A stretch of 17,204 nt of DNA, from the NCBI GenBank assembly GCA_019323355.1, contig JAHWHI010000067.1:1-17204 (forward strand). The letters run 5' to 3'. The first letter of the stretch is position 1. Each line of letters starts with the position of its first letter. Made by a program: the position numbers and the translations under genes. The notes under the pieces are model-generated. The model ran no database searches. It was not told where the DNA came from and saw only the letters and a list, made by a program, of their open reading frames with translations. This document shows, piece by piece, positions 1-8,700 of this stretch. This DNA comes from Candidatus Woesearchaeota archaeon. Lineage in GTDB: Archaea; Nanobdellota; Nanobdellia; Woesearchaeales; WJKV01.

Positions 1-2
1 AC

Positions 3-3000
3 ATTGTCACAATCACACCAAACGCTAACTGGTTCGGTACACAGTCTGTGACATTCACAGCAACAGACACAAACTCTGCAGTTGGCACAGCTGTTGTAAC
101 AGTCAATGTCACATCTGTCAACGACGTTCCTGTTATGAACTTCAGCGCAATCAATCCTATCACAATTGCAGAAGATACAAGCACTCAGATAGTATTGAGC
201 TCCTACACAACAGATGTAGAGGATGCTTCAGCAAATCTAGTTTACAACGCAGGTATCAATCCGCCTAATATCACAATCTCAATCGACCAGAATACAGATA
301 CAGCGACAGTCACACCAGATCCAAACTGGAACGGTGTGCAGACACTAACATTTACTGCACTTGACTCTAACAGTGGTTCTGGCGTAGGAACAGTTACACT
401 TAATGTAACTCCTGTGAATGACGCTCCTGTATGGAACTTCACATCTATCAATAACACTTACACTTTCAGTGAGAACACAAACGGAACACTTAATCTTGGA
501 AATTATGTGATGGATTATGAGGATCCGCTTGCAAACCTTACACTGAATTCAACACCTGTTGCGAACATCGCAGTCAGTATCGACCAGAACACAAAGATTG
601 CTACATTCGTTCCAGACACAAACTGGATCGGACAGAGAGTAATCACATTCAGTGCAATGGACACACAGAACCTGACAGGAACAGGACCATTGACAGTAGT
701 TGTCAATGCTTCAGCACTTAACAAATTGCCAGTGATCAACTTTTCACAGTCACCATTGAACGGTTCATTCTCATTTGACGAGGATGTCAATGCGACACTT
801 GATCTTGCGCCATATGTCAGCGACAACGAGACTGCACTGCAGAACCTTATATTTAATATAACACAGGTTCCAAACATGCAGATCAACCTGACAACTCACA
901 CTGCAACACAAGCTATTGTTACATTCTACCCTGATGCTAACTGGCACGGAGATAGAAATGTCACTTTCACAGTCATTGACGGAAATGGAGGAAGCGCATC
1001 AGCTGTACTTCCAGTAACAGTCAATTCAGTCAACGACCTTGTCGTGTTCAACGGAACCATTCCAACACAGTTCTTCTTTTCAGGACAGACAAAGGTAATT
1101 GATCTGACCACACACTTCAGCGATGAAGACAATATGACATCAATGGTCTTTGACACACCGCAGAAGGACGGCAATCTTACAGTCACATTCAACTCAGCTG
1201 CAAGAACAGCGACAATCACACCAGCAACAGGCTACACAGGTATCAGCAGCATGACAATCAATGCGACAGACAATGTAAACTCTACTGCAACATCTAACAG
1301 TTTCTTTGTTCAGGTGCTGCCGTACAACCAGCCGCCTTCAATCACACCAGCAATTCCAAACATTGTGATGAACGAGGATTCTTACTATGACACAATGGAC
1401 CTAGACAACTATGTTCAGGATAGTGACACTGCGAATGCTTCAATGACATGGTACACTTCACCTAGTGCAAATATCTTTGTAAGCATCAATCCTACAACAC
1501 ACATGGTGAATATTACAACAAGAAAGGATTACGCTGGTAACGAGACAATCACATTCACAGTAAGCGACGGAACTTCAACAGCTACACAGGATGTAAACAT
1601 TGAAGTGCTGAACACAGACAATGATCCGCCAGTCATACCGACACTAACAAGTCCTGCTGACGCAGCAGTCATCAGCGACCAGTCAATGCAGGTGACACTT
1701 GAGTGGACATCATACGATCCAGACAATACACCATTGACATACAGTGTATACTTTGGAACAGACCAGAATCCGCCGCATTATGTTGATACAACAAGCAATA
1801 ATTTGACAGTCAACCTAACAGATGACACCACATACTACTGGTATGTCACTGCATCTGACGGAGTGCACACAACAAACAAATCCGCGACCTATATGTTCAG
1901 GACAGACGCTCCTAACTTCGCACCAGAAATAACAGATTTCACTCCAGCAGGAACATCAGTTACTGTCAATGAAGGAGAGAACCTTACATTCACACCTACA
2001 GTAATAGATAGAGATAATGATCCATTGGCTTACCAGTGGACACTTGATAATGTAGTTGTCTCAACAGACAGTACCTACACATACTCTCCAGGATTCACAG
2101 ACTCTGGCACAAAGACACTTTCATTCAAAGTGACAGACCAGAACAGCGGGCAGTATGCATCAAGGACATTCACTATCACTGTAAATGATGTGCAGCCGCA
2201 ATTCTCGCTTGCGTCAGCTTCACCTAGCGCTAACAATATATTGATCAGACAGGGTGCAAGCCAGGCATTCAGCATCACACTGAACAATCCAACACACCAA
2301 CCAACAACATACAAATGGTTTGTCAATGGAAATGAGGAAGCGCAGTCACAGACATTCACACTTAACACAGCCAACAGAGGCACTGGCCCTTTCACAGTTT
2401 CAGTCGAAGCTAGAAATGACCAGGCTGGTCTTGTTACATATTCATGGACAGTGCAGACAGCAACAAGACCTACTTCACGAAGCGGAAGGATAAGAGGTAC
2501 AATCCTATCCATCCCAGACGACCAGTTACATTATGCAACAAATGTTACAATCGAAGTGCCTAATGTTGCAAAGATAGACTTTGGCGCAGCTGTTATCGAC
2601 CTGACAAATGTCATCGACCTTGACAGTTTCATAGTGCTGGACAGCAATATCGCAGGTATTGATTCACAGCAGTTCTCTGCACTGAACATTCCAGCGACAA
2701 TCACATTATTCGGAGTTCCGTACGATGAAGCGCCTATAATCAATTTCACTACTGCTTTCACAAGAGAACAATCCCAGATCGTATCAGCGTTCTCTGGATA
2801 CACACTTGTTAGTTATTCAGAGGCTCCGACTGCATTCGGCACAGTTGTATTCACTGTTCCAGGTTTCTCAACTTACACAGTCGGAAACACCGTCGATATG
2901 GGCGCAAGACTTGAGATTGATGATCTTGAGATTAACGGAGATCGTGTGCGTGTCGATCCAGAAGGACGAGATTCTGTGGATGACATCCAGCCAGGAGACC

Positions 3001-4049
3001 GTGTAACAATCGACATGGAAGTAAAGAACACTTTCCCAAGAAGAAACGGTCTTGAGATCGAAGGAATTGAAGTTGAAGTCACAATATATGATATTGATGA
3101 CGGCGACGACCTGAACTTTGACTCTGACAGGGACTTTGACCTTGACCCAGATGATGAAGAGGATGTCCACCTTGATTTCAGAGTGCCTTACGAAGTTGAG
3201 GATGGAGAAGAATATGAGATCCTTATCGAAGTTGAAGGTACTGATGAGCACGGTTTCAGGCACAAGGTAAGTGCACGTGCATACCTTGAGATTGAGAAGG
3301 ACAAGCATAATATCAAGATTACTGAACTGAACCTAAGGCCAAGCAGAGTTTCGTGCACAAGAGTCGCGAATGTCGAGCTTGAGATCACAAACTTAGGGGA
3401 AGACGACGAGGACAATGCAAAAGTCACAGTTACAAATGAAAAGCTTGGCATAGACGAATCATACACATTCGACCTTGACGGAGATCCGTACGACGAAGAC
3501 TTTGACGTCTCAAAGAATTTCATCCTGAACATTCCAGAGGATGCAGAGAATGGTGTATACGATCTTAATGTCAATACCTATTATGACAGGATAAGACCTA
3601 GTGACTCTGCAGTATTACAGCTTACTGTGCAGGACTGTGAGGATTCATCCTACCAGACATACAACAAACCGCCAGTAACACAGTCCCCTCCAATCGAAGT
3701 GCAGATCATTGACTCTGGAAGACAGCCAATGGTCACAACAGAGACACAGGTAGAGGACAATACAAAATACGTACTTTTAATGCTGATAATCATCGGAGCT
3801 TTGCTGGTAGTTATCATGTTAGTTTACATGTTCATGGGAAACTCTCCTGAAGCTAAAGCTAAGAGAGAAAAGAAAAAGGCATGGAAGAAATATCAGAATG
3901 ATATGAAACATCATGCAGAAGTAGAGAGAAGACGAAGAATGGCAGAGCTTCAGAGGCAGAGAGAGCAGACTTATAATGAATTCCGAAGAAAACAATGGGA
4001 GGAATTCAGAAAAAGACAACAACAGGGAGGCAATTTCGGGGGAAGGTAA
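3..4049 (+). CDS. Giant membrane-anchored surface protein, cadherin-like/PKD/CARDB-like repeats (5' partial)
   Basis: The reading frame is open from the window edge, so the N-terminus is missing; the GTG at 48 is internal, because repeat sequence continues upstream of it. Residues are counted from that GTG. Cadherin-like repeats of about 95-100 residues run from about 27 to 525, each with an N-F start, a DxE turn, a DxNWxG stretch, TFTAxD and a closing V-N-D. An FN3-like module (about 527-620), PKD/Ig-like modules (about 625-803), a further beta-rich region (811-945) and two CARDB-like domains (about 958-1084 and 1087-1195) follow. Cys1103 and Cys1197 lie at the two ends of the last domain and could form a disulfide. 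One transmembrane helix (1240-1263) is followed by about 70 very basic, helical residues, presumably cytoplasmic. It is probably an S-layer-associated protein or adhesin; no enzyme motif is visible. The lipoprotein gene starts 24 nt downstream. Confidence 0.88.
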   Translation: MVTITPNANWFGTQSVTFTATDTNSAVGTAVVTVNVTSVNDVPVMNFSAINPITIAEDTSTQIVLSSYTTDVEDASANLVYNAGINPPNITISIDQNTDTATVTPDPNWNGVQTLTFTALDSNSGSGVGTVTLNVTPVNDAPVWNFTSINNTYTFSENTNGTLNLGNYVMDYEDPLANLTLNSTPVANIAVSIDQNTKIATFVPDTNWIGQRVITFSAMDTQNLTGTGPLTVVVNASALNKLPVINFSQSPLNGSFSFDEDVNATLDLAPYVSDNETALQNLIFNITQVPNMQINLTTHTATQAIVTFYPDANWHGDRNVTFTVIDGNGGSASAVLPVTVNSVNDLVVFNGTIPTQFFFSGQTKVIDLTTHFSDEDNMTSMVFDTPQKDGNLTVTFNSAARTATITPATGYTGISSMTINATDNVNSTATSNSFFVQVLPYNQPPSITPAIPNIVMNEDSYYDTMDLDNYVQDSDTANASMTWYTSPSANIFVSINPTTHMVNITTRKDYAGNETITFTVSDGTSTATQDVNIEVLNTDNDPPVIPTLTSPADAAVISDQSMQVTLEWTSYDPDNTPLTYSVYFGTDQNPPHYVDTTSNNLTVNLTDDTTYYWYVTASDGVHTTNKSATYMFRTDAPNFAPEITDFTPAGTSVTVNEGENLTFTPTVIDRDNDPLAYQWTLDNVVVSTDSTYTYSPGFTDSGTKTLSFKVTDQNSGQYASRTFTITVNDVQPQFSLASASPSANNILIRQGASQAFSITLNNPTHQPTTYKWFVNGNEEAQSQTFTLNTANRGTGPFTVSVEARNDQAGLVTYSWTVQTATRPTSRSGRIRGTILSIPDDQLHYATNVTIEVPNVAKIDFGAAVIDLTNVIDLDSFIVLDSNIAGIDSQQFSALNIPATITLFGVPYDEAPIINFTTAFTREQSQIVSAFSGYTLVSYSEAPTAFGTVVFTVPGFSTYTVGNTVDMGARLEIDDLEINGDRVRVDPEGRDSVDDIQPGDRVTIDMEVKNTFPRRNGLEIEGIEVEVTIYDIDDGDDLNFDSDRDFDLDPDDEEDVHLDFRVPYEVEDGEEYEILIEVEGTDEHGFRHKVSARAYLEIEKDKHNIKITELNLRPSRVSCTRVANVELEITNLGEDDEDNAKVTVTNEKLGIDESYTFDLDGDPYDEDFDVSKNFILNIPEDAENGVYDLNVNTYYDRIRPSDSAVLQLTVQDCEDSSYQTYNKPPVTQSPPIEVQIIDSGRQPMVTTETQVEDNTKYVLLMLIIIGALLVVIMLVYMFMGNSPEAKAKREKKKAWKKYQNDMKHHAEVERRRRMAELQRQREQTYNEFRRKQWEEFRKRQQQGGNFGGR

Positions 4050-4059
4050 TCACCTTAAC

Positions 4060-4064
4060 GGAGG
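4060..4064 (+). promoter_or_regulatory. Shine-Dalgarno site of the EF-hand-like lipoprotein gene
   Basis: GGAGG lies 9 nt before the ATG at 4074, inside the 24-nt gap after the giant surface protein. No TATA box is visible in the gap. This supports co-transcription with the upstream gene and fixes the start. Confidence 0.75.
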
Positions 4065-4073
4065 ATATAGAAA

Positions 4074-5486
4074 ATGAGAAAAAGATTCAGATTTATCGGA
4101 ACAACCCTCGGATTTATTGGTCTAGGATTAGGATTCCTTATAGGCAGTGCAGGCTGCAGTAAAGAAGATGAGGAACCAATCGTACCAGTTGCAGAGCAAT
4201 ACGTCCCCGCAGAAAGAAATCTTGTCACTAACGAGAGCACAACAGCTTCTCCATTAGAGTTTCTGGCTGTCAAGCCTGGAACAAACAAGAATACAAGACT
4301 GATCTACCTTTTAGGTATTGATAATACTAACAATAAAGTAACTTACGAAGTCATGGAAAACAATGTTCCAGTCGAAAAGACTTCAGACTTCAACCCAAAC
4401 AACGGTGTTGGTGTCTTTGATCTTGGAACAATGACTGTAAGTTACAGGCTTAATTTCGCAAGAACCGGTCTGAACGCAGATGTCAACAAGGACGGAGACA
4501 TCACAGCAGACGCACTGACAGGACACATCTCAATCGAAGGTCTTGCAGTACCTCTGAACGGCTCATTCCAGCTTCAGCCAAGGACAGACCTTGGAACATA
4601 CTGGGAGAGAAGCGATGTGCCATTCCCAATGGTCTACACTTTTGTAGGTCTTAGCGCTGACAAGTCAGCGATTGTCCTTAAGGATGACAGCGACGGTCTT
4701 ACAGAATTTGATATTTCAACAGGGCTTATCTCAACATACATGGGGCAGCATCCGTTCAGGCTGATCGACACTCCAAACGGGCCTCGACTATATGTTGACC
4801 TGAACGCTGACGGTGATCTTGGACTTGATCCTCTTGAAGGACAGCCGTTCATCACAGAAGAACTGCAGGAGATCCGAGAAGGAAATTTCTTCTACATAGG
4901 AGATTCGACAGTCCCTAACCAGTTCCCGCTTGTTTACAGGCTGAAACAGATAAGGACAATGTCCCAGAACGGTGCAGACGAACTCGAGTTTGTAGATCCT
5001 AATGGTTCGCCAGTTGTCGTAGATTATGATTCACAGACAGGGCAGGGATCGTTCATGGAAAACGGAAACACACACGTAGTCATGGTTAACACAACACAAG
5101 GTTACATTGTTATCGACCTTGACGCTAGCGGTCTTATGGAATCCGGAAGGGATCTTGCAGCTAACAACACAAACATAACAGCTCCAAGAGTTTCTGACGA
5201 GACAACAATTGTCCAGAACGGCGGATACACATTCACAAAGATTGCGCTTGGTGTTCCAAGACTTGCTATCTACAGCAAGGACACAGCAACACCGCCTAAC
5301 CATACAATGACAGACGTGAACGGTGCAAACGCACTGACATTCGCAACTGTTGACGGACAGGTTGTCGCGACATATTCAAATCCTGACGGTGCTCAGATAA
5401 GAGTTGTTGACGAAGGCGCTGGTGTTTCAGGCGACTGGAACGCTAACAATTACCAGCAGAACCAGACAAACGTCACCAGAAGATAA
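4074..5486 (+). CDS. Secreted lipoprotein with two EF-hand-like calcium loops
   Basis: The 470-residue product has a basic, glycine-rich hydrophobic N-terminus ending in a lipobox (SAGC), with Cys28 as the predicted lipidated residue. The rest is beta-rich and has no further membrane segment, so it should be tethered outside the membrane. Two acidic loops resemble EF-hand/dockerin calcium loops: DVNKDGDITADAL (about 136-147) and DLNADGDLGLDPLE (about 241-254). A third Asp-rich stretch lies near 348-360. The start is set by a GGAGG at good spacing. With 24 nt between them, it is likely in one operon with the giant surface protein, so the two may act together at the cell surface; that is inference. 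I do not recognise a named family. Its 3' end overlaps the convergent YkgJ-like gene by 14 bp. Confidence 0.82.
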   Translation: MRKRFRFIGTTLGFIGLGLGFLIGSAGCSKEDEEPIVPVAEQYVPAERNLVTNESTTASPLEFLAVKPGTNKNTRLIYLLGIDNTNNKVTYEVMENNVPVEKTSDFNPNNGVGVFDLGTMTVSYRLNFARTGLNADVNKDGDITADALTGHISIEGLAVPLNGSFQLQPRTDLGTYWERSDVPFPMVYTFVGLSADKSAIVLKDDSDGLTEFDISTGLISTYMGQHPFRLIDTPNGPRLYVDLNADGDLGLDPLEGQPFITEELQEIREGNFFYIGDSTVPNQFPLVYRLKQIRTMSQNGADELEFVDPNGSPVVVDYDSQTGQGSFMENGNTHVVMVNTTQGYIVIDLDASGLMESGRDLAANNTNITAPRVSDETTIVQNGGYTFTKIALGVPRLAIYSKDTATPPNHTMTDVNGANALTFATVDGQVVATYSNPDGAQIRVVDEGAGVSGDWNANNYQQNQTNVTRR

Positions 5487-5949
5487 ATCTTTTAGAATTC
5501 TTTTTTCTTTCCTGTTTTATTCTCTTTTTTTCTAATCTTTTGAGATGTTTTGCCATAAGTTTTGGCATGCCAGGAGCAGTGCGTCTCAACCCGATCCACA
5601 TATCTAATGTACGGGCATAGAATCCCTGCGCACAATACCTGTAATCCATGCACTCTTTGGGCCGGATATTCGGACCTTTGTCGTGCACCCTGCATGAAGC
5701 GATCTTCTTCTCCAGGTCGTAATCAAGATATTTGCAGACCCGTCCTCCAGGTTTATAATCTCCGTCAGGAAATTCTATTGCATAGCAGACACAGCATGCT
5801 CCACATCTGACGCATTCATAATTTCCATGTATCCCTGGCGGCAGGGCTGCGGCTCTCTGTTCTGCAGCAAGCCTTTCAAGTACATCATCAGGCAGTTCTC
5901 CTGGCTTGATCAAATCGTTAATATAAACTACATAATCAAAAAATCCCAT
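5473..5949 (-). CDS. YkgJ-like cysteine-cluster (CxxCxxCC) protein
   Basis: The 158-residue product contains CVRCGACCVC, with Cys46, 49, 52, 53 and 55, followed by Cys72, 86, 100 and 106. This matches the CxxCxxCC family (YkgJ/UPF0153), predicted to bind zinc or an iron-sulfur cluster; its biochemical role is not settled. A tyrosine-rich PKECMDYRYC segment follows, and the C-terminus is strongly basic (about 131-155). There is no signal peptide, so it should be cytoplasmic. It starts 25 nt after the dnaG stop. It could be the last gene of that operon, but a TATA box over the dnaG stop also places a start point almost exactly at its ATG, so a leaderless mRNA of its own is possible. The 3' end overlaps the convergent lipoprotein gene. 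Confidence 0.85.
   Translation of the reverse strand: MGFFDYVVYINDLIKPGELPDDVLERLAAEQRAAALPPGIHGNYECVRCGACCVCYAIEFPDGDYKPGGRVCKYLDYDLEKKIASCRVHDKGPNIRPKECMDYRYCAQGFYARTLDMWIGLRRTAPGMPKLMAKHLKRLEKKRIKQERKKNSKRFIFW
5501..5531 (+). terminator. Oligo-T terminator of the surface-protein operon
   Basis: A run of six T (5501-5506) and a run of seven T (5525-5531) begin 15 nt after the lipoprotein stop. Intrinsic termination at T-tracts is known in archaea. Both runs lie antisense to the Lys-rich C-terminal codons of the convergent YkgJ-like gene. Confidence 0.5.
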
Positions 5950-5970
5950 ACAAACAATCTAAAGAAAGTT

Positions 5971-5979
5971 TTATTTAAA
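5971..5979 (-). promoter_or_regulatory. TATA box for the YkgJ-like gene (leaderless)
   Basis: TTTAAATAA on the minus strand is centred about 26 nt before the ATG at 5949. The predicted start point coincides with the start codon. The box overlaps the dnaG stop codon. Confidence 0.5.
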
Positions 5980-7189
5980 GATTTGTGATAATCTGGACCA
6001 TCCGCGAAGTCCTTTCACTCTCAGATCCTACAAGATATTTGCATCTTATCTTTTCTGCAATATCTACCAGATCCCTGCTGATCTTTCCGTCCACAATTAT
6101 AGAATGCACATTGTTTATGCTTTTGATAGTGTCGATAAGACCGTCCATAGGAATCATACCAAGAACATTGAGATTCCTGTCAATGATGCATGCAAGCCCC
6201 TTGCCTTTGATCTCTGCGAGCTTTTCTTTGAACAATCTCTCTGATCTGGGATCAATTGATACTCGCTGCGGTCTTGGTTCCTCCCGCTTGTACTCCTGTC
6301 TTGGAGGTCTCTGGAATTCCTGTCTTGGAGGTCTCTGCTCCCTTCTCTCAAACTTACGTTCTGGCGCTCTTTGTGTCGGTGCCGGAGCTGTGACTATCTG
6401 CTCTGTCGAGACAGCAGCACGTATTGTCTTGAACAATTCTTTTGAAGTGAGATCAATGACTCTCTTTCCAGGATCCGGCTTCACCATCTTGTCGATGTCA
6501 GCGAATTCCATGAGTTTCTTTATTAAATATTCTTTTCCTCTGTTGATAAGTACAATCACTTCGTGCTTGTCAGCAAGATCTTTTAATGTAGCCTGCTTGC
6601 TCAGGTCTTCGAATGCGACAACATTCTTTATCCCGTACTTAAGCAGGTTCTTAAGATCGTCAACAGTCTCTACAAAGATAAGGTCGTCATATGTTTCAAT
6701 CCCAGGCCCGCACGGAACTTTCTCATCGCCGTACTCAGCGACCTGGTCCATGCGGACAGCGTATGTCACTTTATCCACTAATTCCTGTGAATCAACAGAC
6801 ACTGACATGAACTTCTCTAGAACTTTTTTAGCGTGCTCGATGATCTTCTTAAGTTTTAATTCTTTGATATTCTCTATCTTCTTTACTCTTGCTTCTGCTT
6901 TGCACGGGCCTATCTTCTTGATGGTCTCGAGTGCAGCAGCAATGATGACCGTATGGGTCTGGTCCATGAAAGAAGGGATAGTTATCATGCTTGTTGTCCC
7001 CTCTGGAGTATATTCTGTCTCTACCTCTATCCTGCCGATCTTGTTCTCTTTCTGCAGTTTACGCAATTCTAAAGTTTCTCCAAGAACATCCTCTGTCTGG
7101 CCGAACACAGCTCCGATGATATCAGACTGGTTCACTCTGCCCATGACTTTGATCTCGATCTTGATTATGTTTTGTGGTTCTGGTTGCAT
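5975..7189 (-). CDS. dnaG: Archaeal DnaG primase-like protein with degenerate TOPRIM site
   Basis: The 404-residue product matches archaeal DnaG along its length. The N-terminal domain carries DIIGAVFGQTE (23-33), the ELRKLQK/IGRIEVE block (41-57) and IPSFMD...AAALETI..IGPC (71-96). The TOPRIM region is about 168-257 with NLLKYGIKN (181-189). A Pro/Arg/Gln-rich linker (about 270-310) leads to the C-terminal domain, with VDGKISRDLVDIA (366-378) and KYLVGS (384-389). In the family, archaeal DnaG is a TOPRIM-type primase and also an exosome subunit. The usual VEGRADV is VETVDDL here: Glu174 is kept. The usual DGD motif is read as Leu214-Ile215-Asn216, so both metal-binding Asp are gone. Primase activity is doubtful, while an RNA-binding or exosome role could remain. 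The gene starts 2 nt after the upstream stop, indicating an operon. Confidence 0.92.
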   Translation of the reverse strand: MQPEPQNIIKIEIKVMGRVNQSDIIGAVFGQTEDVLGETLELRKLQKENKIGRIEVETEYTPEGTTSMITIPSFMDQTHTVIIAAALETIKKIGPCKAEARVKKIENIKELKLKKIIEHAKKVLEKFMSVSVDSQELVDKVTYAVRMDQVAEYGDEKVPCGPGIETYDDLIFVETVDDLKNLLKYGIKNVVAFEDLSKQATLKDLADKHEVIVLINRGKEYLIKKLMEFADIDKMVKPDPGKRVIDLTSKELFKTIRAAVSTEQIVTAPAPTQRAPERKFERREQRPPRQEFQRPPRQEYKREEPRPQRVSIDPRSERLFKEKLAEIKGKGLACIIDRNLNVLGMIPMDGLIDTIKSINNVHSIIVDGKISRDLVDIAEKIRCKYLVGSESERTSRMVQIITNL

Positions 7190-7191
7190 TT

Positions 7192-7680
7192 TCAGTTCTT
7201 GCCTTCAAGATTAGTGTCCCTTTCTTTGTATAGTTTTTCGTGGACCTTTTGTATGAACTCTTTGACCTTGACATTATATTCTTCGACTGTCTCTATTTTC
7301 ACATTGATCGGTTTTCCTTCGACCTCTGTCACCAATGTCACATGCCTTCTGAATTCATTAAGTCTTTCTTTTACAGGCGCTTTATTAAGCTTTCTCATGA
7401 ACTGATAGAATTCAATATCGTCCTTGAACTCGGGATGAAGCTTTGCGAGCCAGTCGCACATTGTCTTTGTCCCGTGCAGTGCTTCTTTCAGCTCATCTTC
7501 ACCAAGCTCTGTCTTCAGTACAGCTTTCATCGCAAACTCGAAAGCCTCTATAAGCCTGCTCACCACGCTTTTTATGACATCTACTGTCCGAGAATACTTT
7601 AGGCTGACGTATATGAGATGGTCAGCCCGCACCATTTCTTTGGATGCGCTGATATAATCCTCATGCTTTTCGATTGCCAT
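7192..7680 (-). CDS. Helical protein of unknown function, co-operonic with dnaG
   Basis: I do not recognise this 162-residue protein. It is predicted to be almost all helical, charged and cytoplasmic, with no signal peptide or membrane segment. The N-terminal half (about 1-60) has a helical bundle-like pattern with RADHLIYVSLKYSRTVDVI at 18-36. An R-x6-H spacing (Arg106 to His113) formally fits the HEPN nuclease motif, but no other HEPN hallmark is evident, so this is only a suggestion. It is the first gene of a tight run: its TGA lies 2 nt before the dnaG ATG, so the two are probably co-transcribed and possibly coupled. A good TATA box lies 33 nt upstream of the start. A role beside DnaG or RNA metabolism is inferred from position only. 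Confidence 0.75.
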   Translation of the reverse strand: MAIEKHEDYISASKEMVRADHLIYVSLKYSRTVDVIKSVVSRLIEAFEFAMKAVLKTELGEDELKEALHGTKTMCDWLAKLHPEFKDDIEFYQFMRKLNKAPVKERLNEFRRHVTLVTEVEGKPINVKIETVEEYNVKVKEFIQKVHEKLYKERDTNLEGKN

Positions 7681-7712
7681 TTTGGGTTTCCAATTCAGAT
7701 AAGCACGCGAAG

Positions 7713-7720
7713 TATTTAAA
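7713..7720 (-). promoter_or_regulatory. TATA box of the dnaG operon
   Basis: TTTAAATA on the minus strand is preceded by a purine-rich BRE-like stretch. It predicts a start point near 7690, about 10 nt before the ATG at 7680. Confidence 0.55.
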
Positions 7721-7769
7721 GGTTCTCTTGATTTATGACGTGAGGGTAGTTATTTTTGGATTCTGAGGC

Positions 7770-8678
7770 CTATCTGATTCTGTTATGCTCTAAATCGCGC
7801 TGTAGGGCGGCCATATCTACTGTGTCTGTGTTTTGAGTGCTTTTACTGCCTCCAAATTTAGTATTTGCAAAGAAATCCGGGTCTAATTCCTCTTCCTCCT
7901 CTTCTTCATATTTTGGAGGCTTATGCTTTCTATGCGAATATGACCTCATCTTGTGCTCTTTTCCTAGAATTACATTCACCACTATTACGAAAATCAGGAA
8001 TATCATAAAGGGAAGCAGGGTACTGATATACCAGATTGATGTGAAGACCTGGAGTATGAGCTCGAACATAAGGAAAGGTGTTGCATACAATGCTGTTTTG
8101 AGAACAACACGCGCTTTTATAGTTCCTTTCAGTGTTCTTGTCGAGACCACCATGAATCCTGCGACAATCAATGCGAGCAGCAGGTACTAGATAGCTGAAT
8201 ATGCATATATCAAAAAGAAGATGTACGGAAGTAGGAGTACTGTCCCTATTATCAGGTTCATTTTGACTGTCTTCTTATTTCTTGACAGATCTTTCAGGTC
8301 ATCGATCTTTGCCTGGTTCTTGCCAAGGCCGAATGGAAGAAGGTTCACCTGCAGGGAATCATTGCTGATATAGAGTCCTTTTTTGTCTGGAATCTCCTGC
8401 GTGCTGGTGTCTATTGTTATGAATCCGAGATTCACAGGCTCTGATGTCTGTATGTCTGCATCAAGACTGAACGCAGAGAATTTTGAGAACTCTTTCTCGA
8501 CCTGGAACGGCATTATCACAAGCTTAGGTATGAACAGGATGCTCGCCACTACAAGAAAAAGGAACAGTGCGCAGAAGAAAAACTTCAATATTTGCCTGAA
8601 TTTGTCATCAATAAGAAGATGATACTTGCCTGGATTGAAACAATCAGCAAGATCCCGAAAAAAAATCTTATAATTCAT
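7770..8678 (-). pseudogene. DUF1189-like membrane protein interrupted by an in-frame TAG
   Basis: Two open segments lie in one frame, 8678-8190 and 8186-7770, separated only by a TAG at 8187-8189. Read together they give one coherent integral membrane protein: a short cytoplasmic start (NYKIFFRDLADCFNPGKY), a first membrane helix, an extracytoplasmic domain of about 100 residues, then four or so more helices and a charged Glu-rich tail. The segment RVVLKTALYATPFLMF resembles the conserved part of DUF1189 proteins. The TAG falls in the hydrophobic hairpin after the second helix, where a stop would remove half the protein. It could be a nonsense mutation, a sequencing error, a split gene (an ATG at 8153 could restart) or recoding. 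TAG ends three ORFs here, including the distal part of this gene (7770), so general reassignment is unlikely. I start at 8678, since an upstream ATG at 8702 lies in the TATA box. Confidence 0.72.
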
Positions 8679-8700
8679 GGAACTTATGCAACCAAAGGGC

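Noticed and set aside
27..1620. DNA-level tandem repeat or CRISPR-like array in the giant surface gene
   Set aside because: The periodicity of about 290-300 bp is protein-level cadherin-like repetition with diverged DNA, without short identical repeats or unique spacers.
5985..7214. Long plus-strand open frame opposite dnaG
   Set aside because: It is the antisense shadow of a clear archaeal dnaG. Its translation is Ser/Leu/Ile-rich without a recognisable fold, and it has no promoter or ribosome site.
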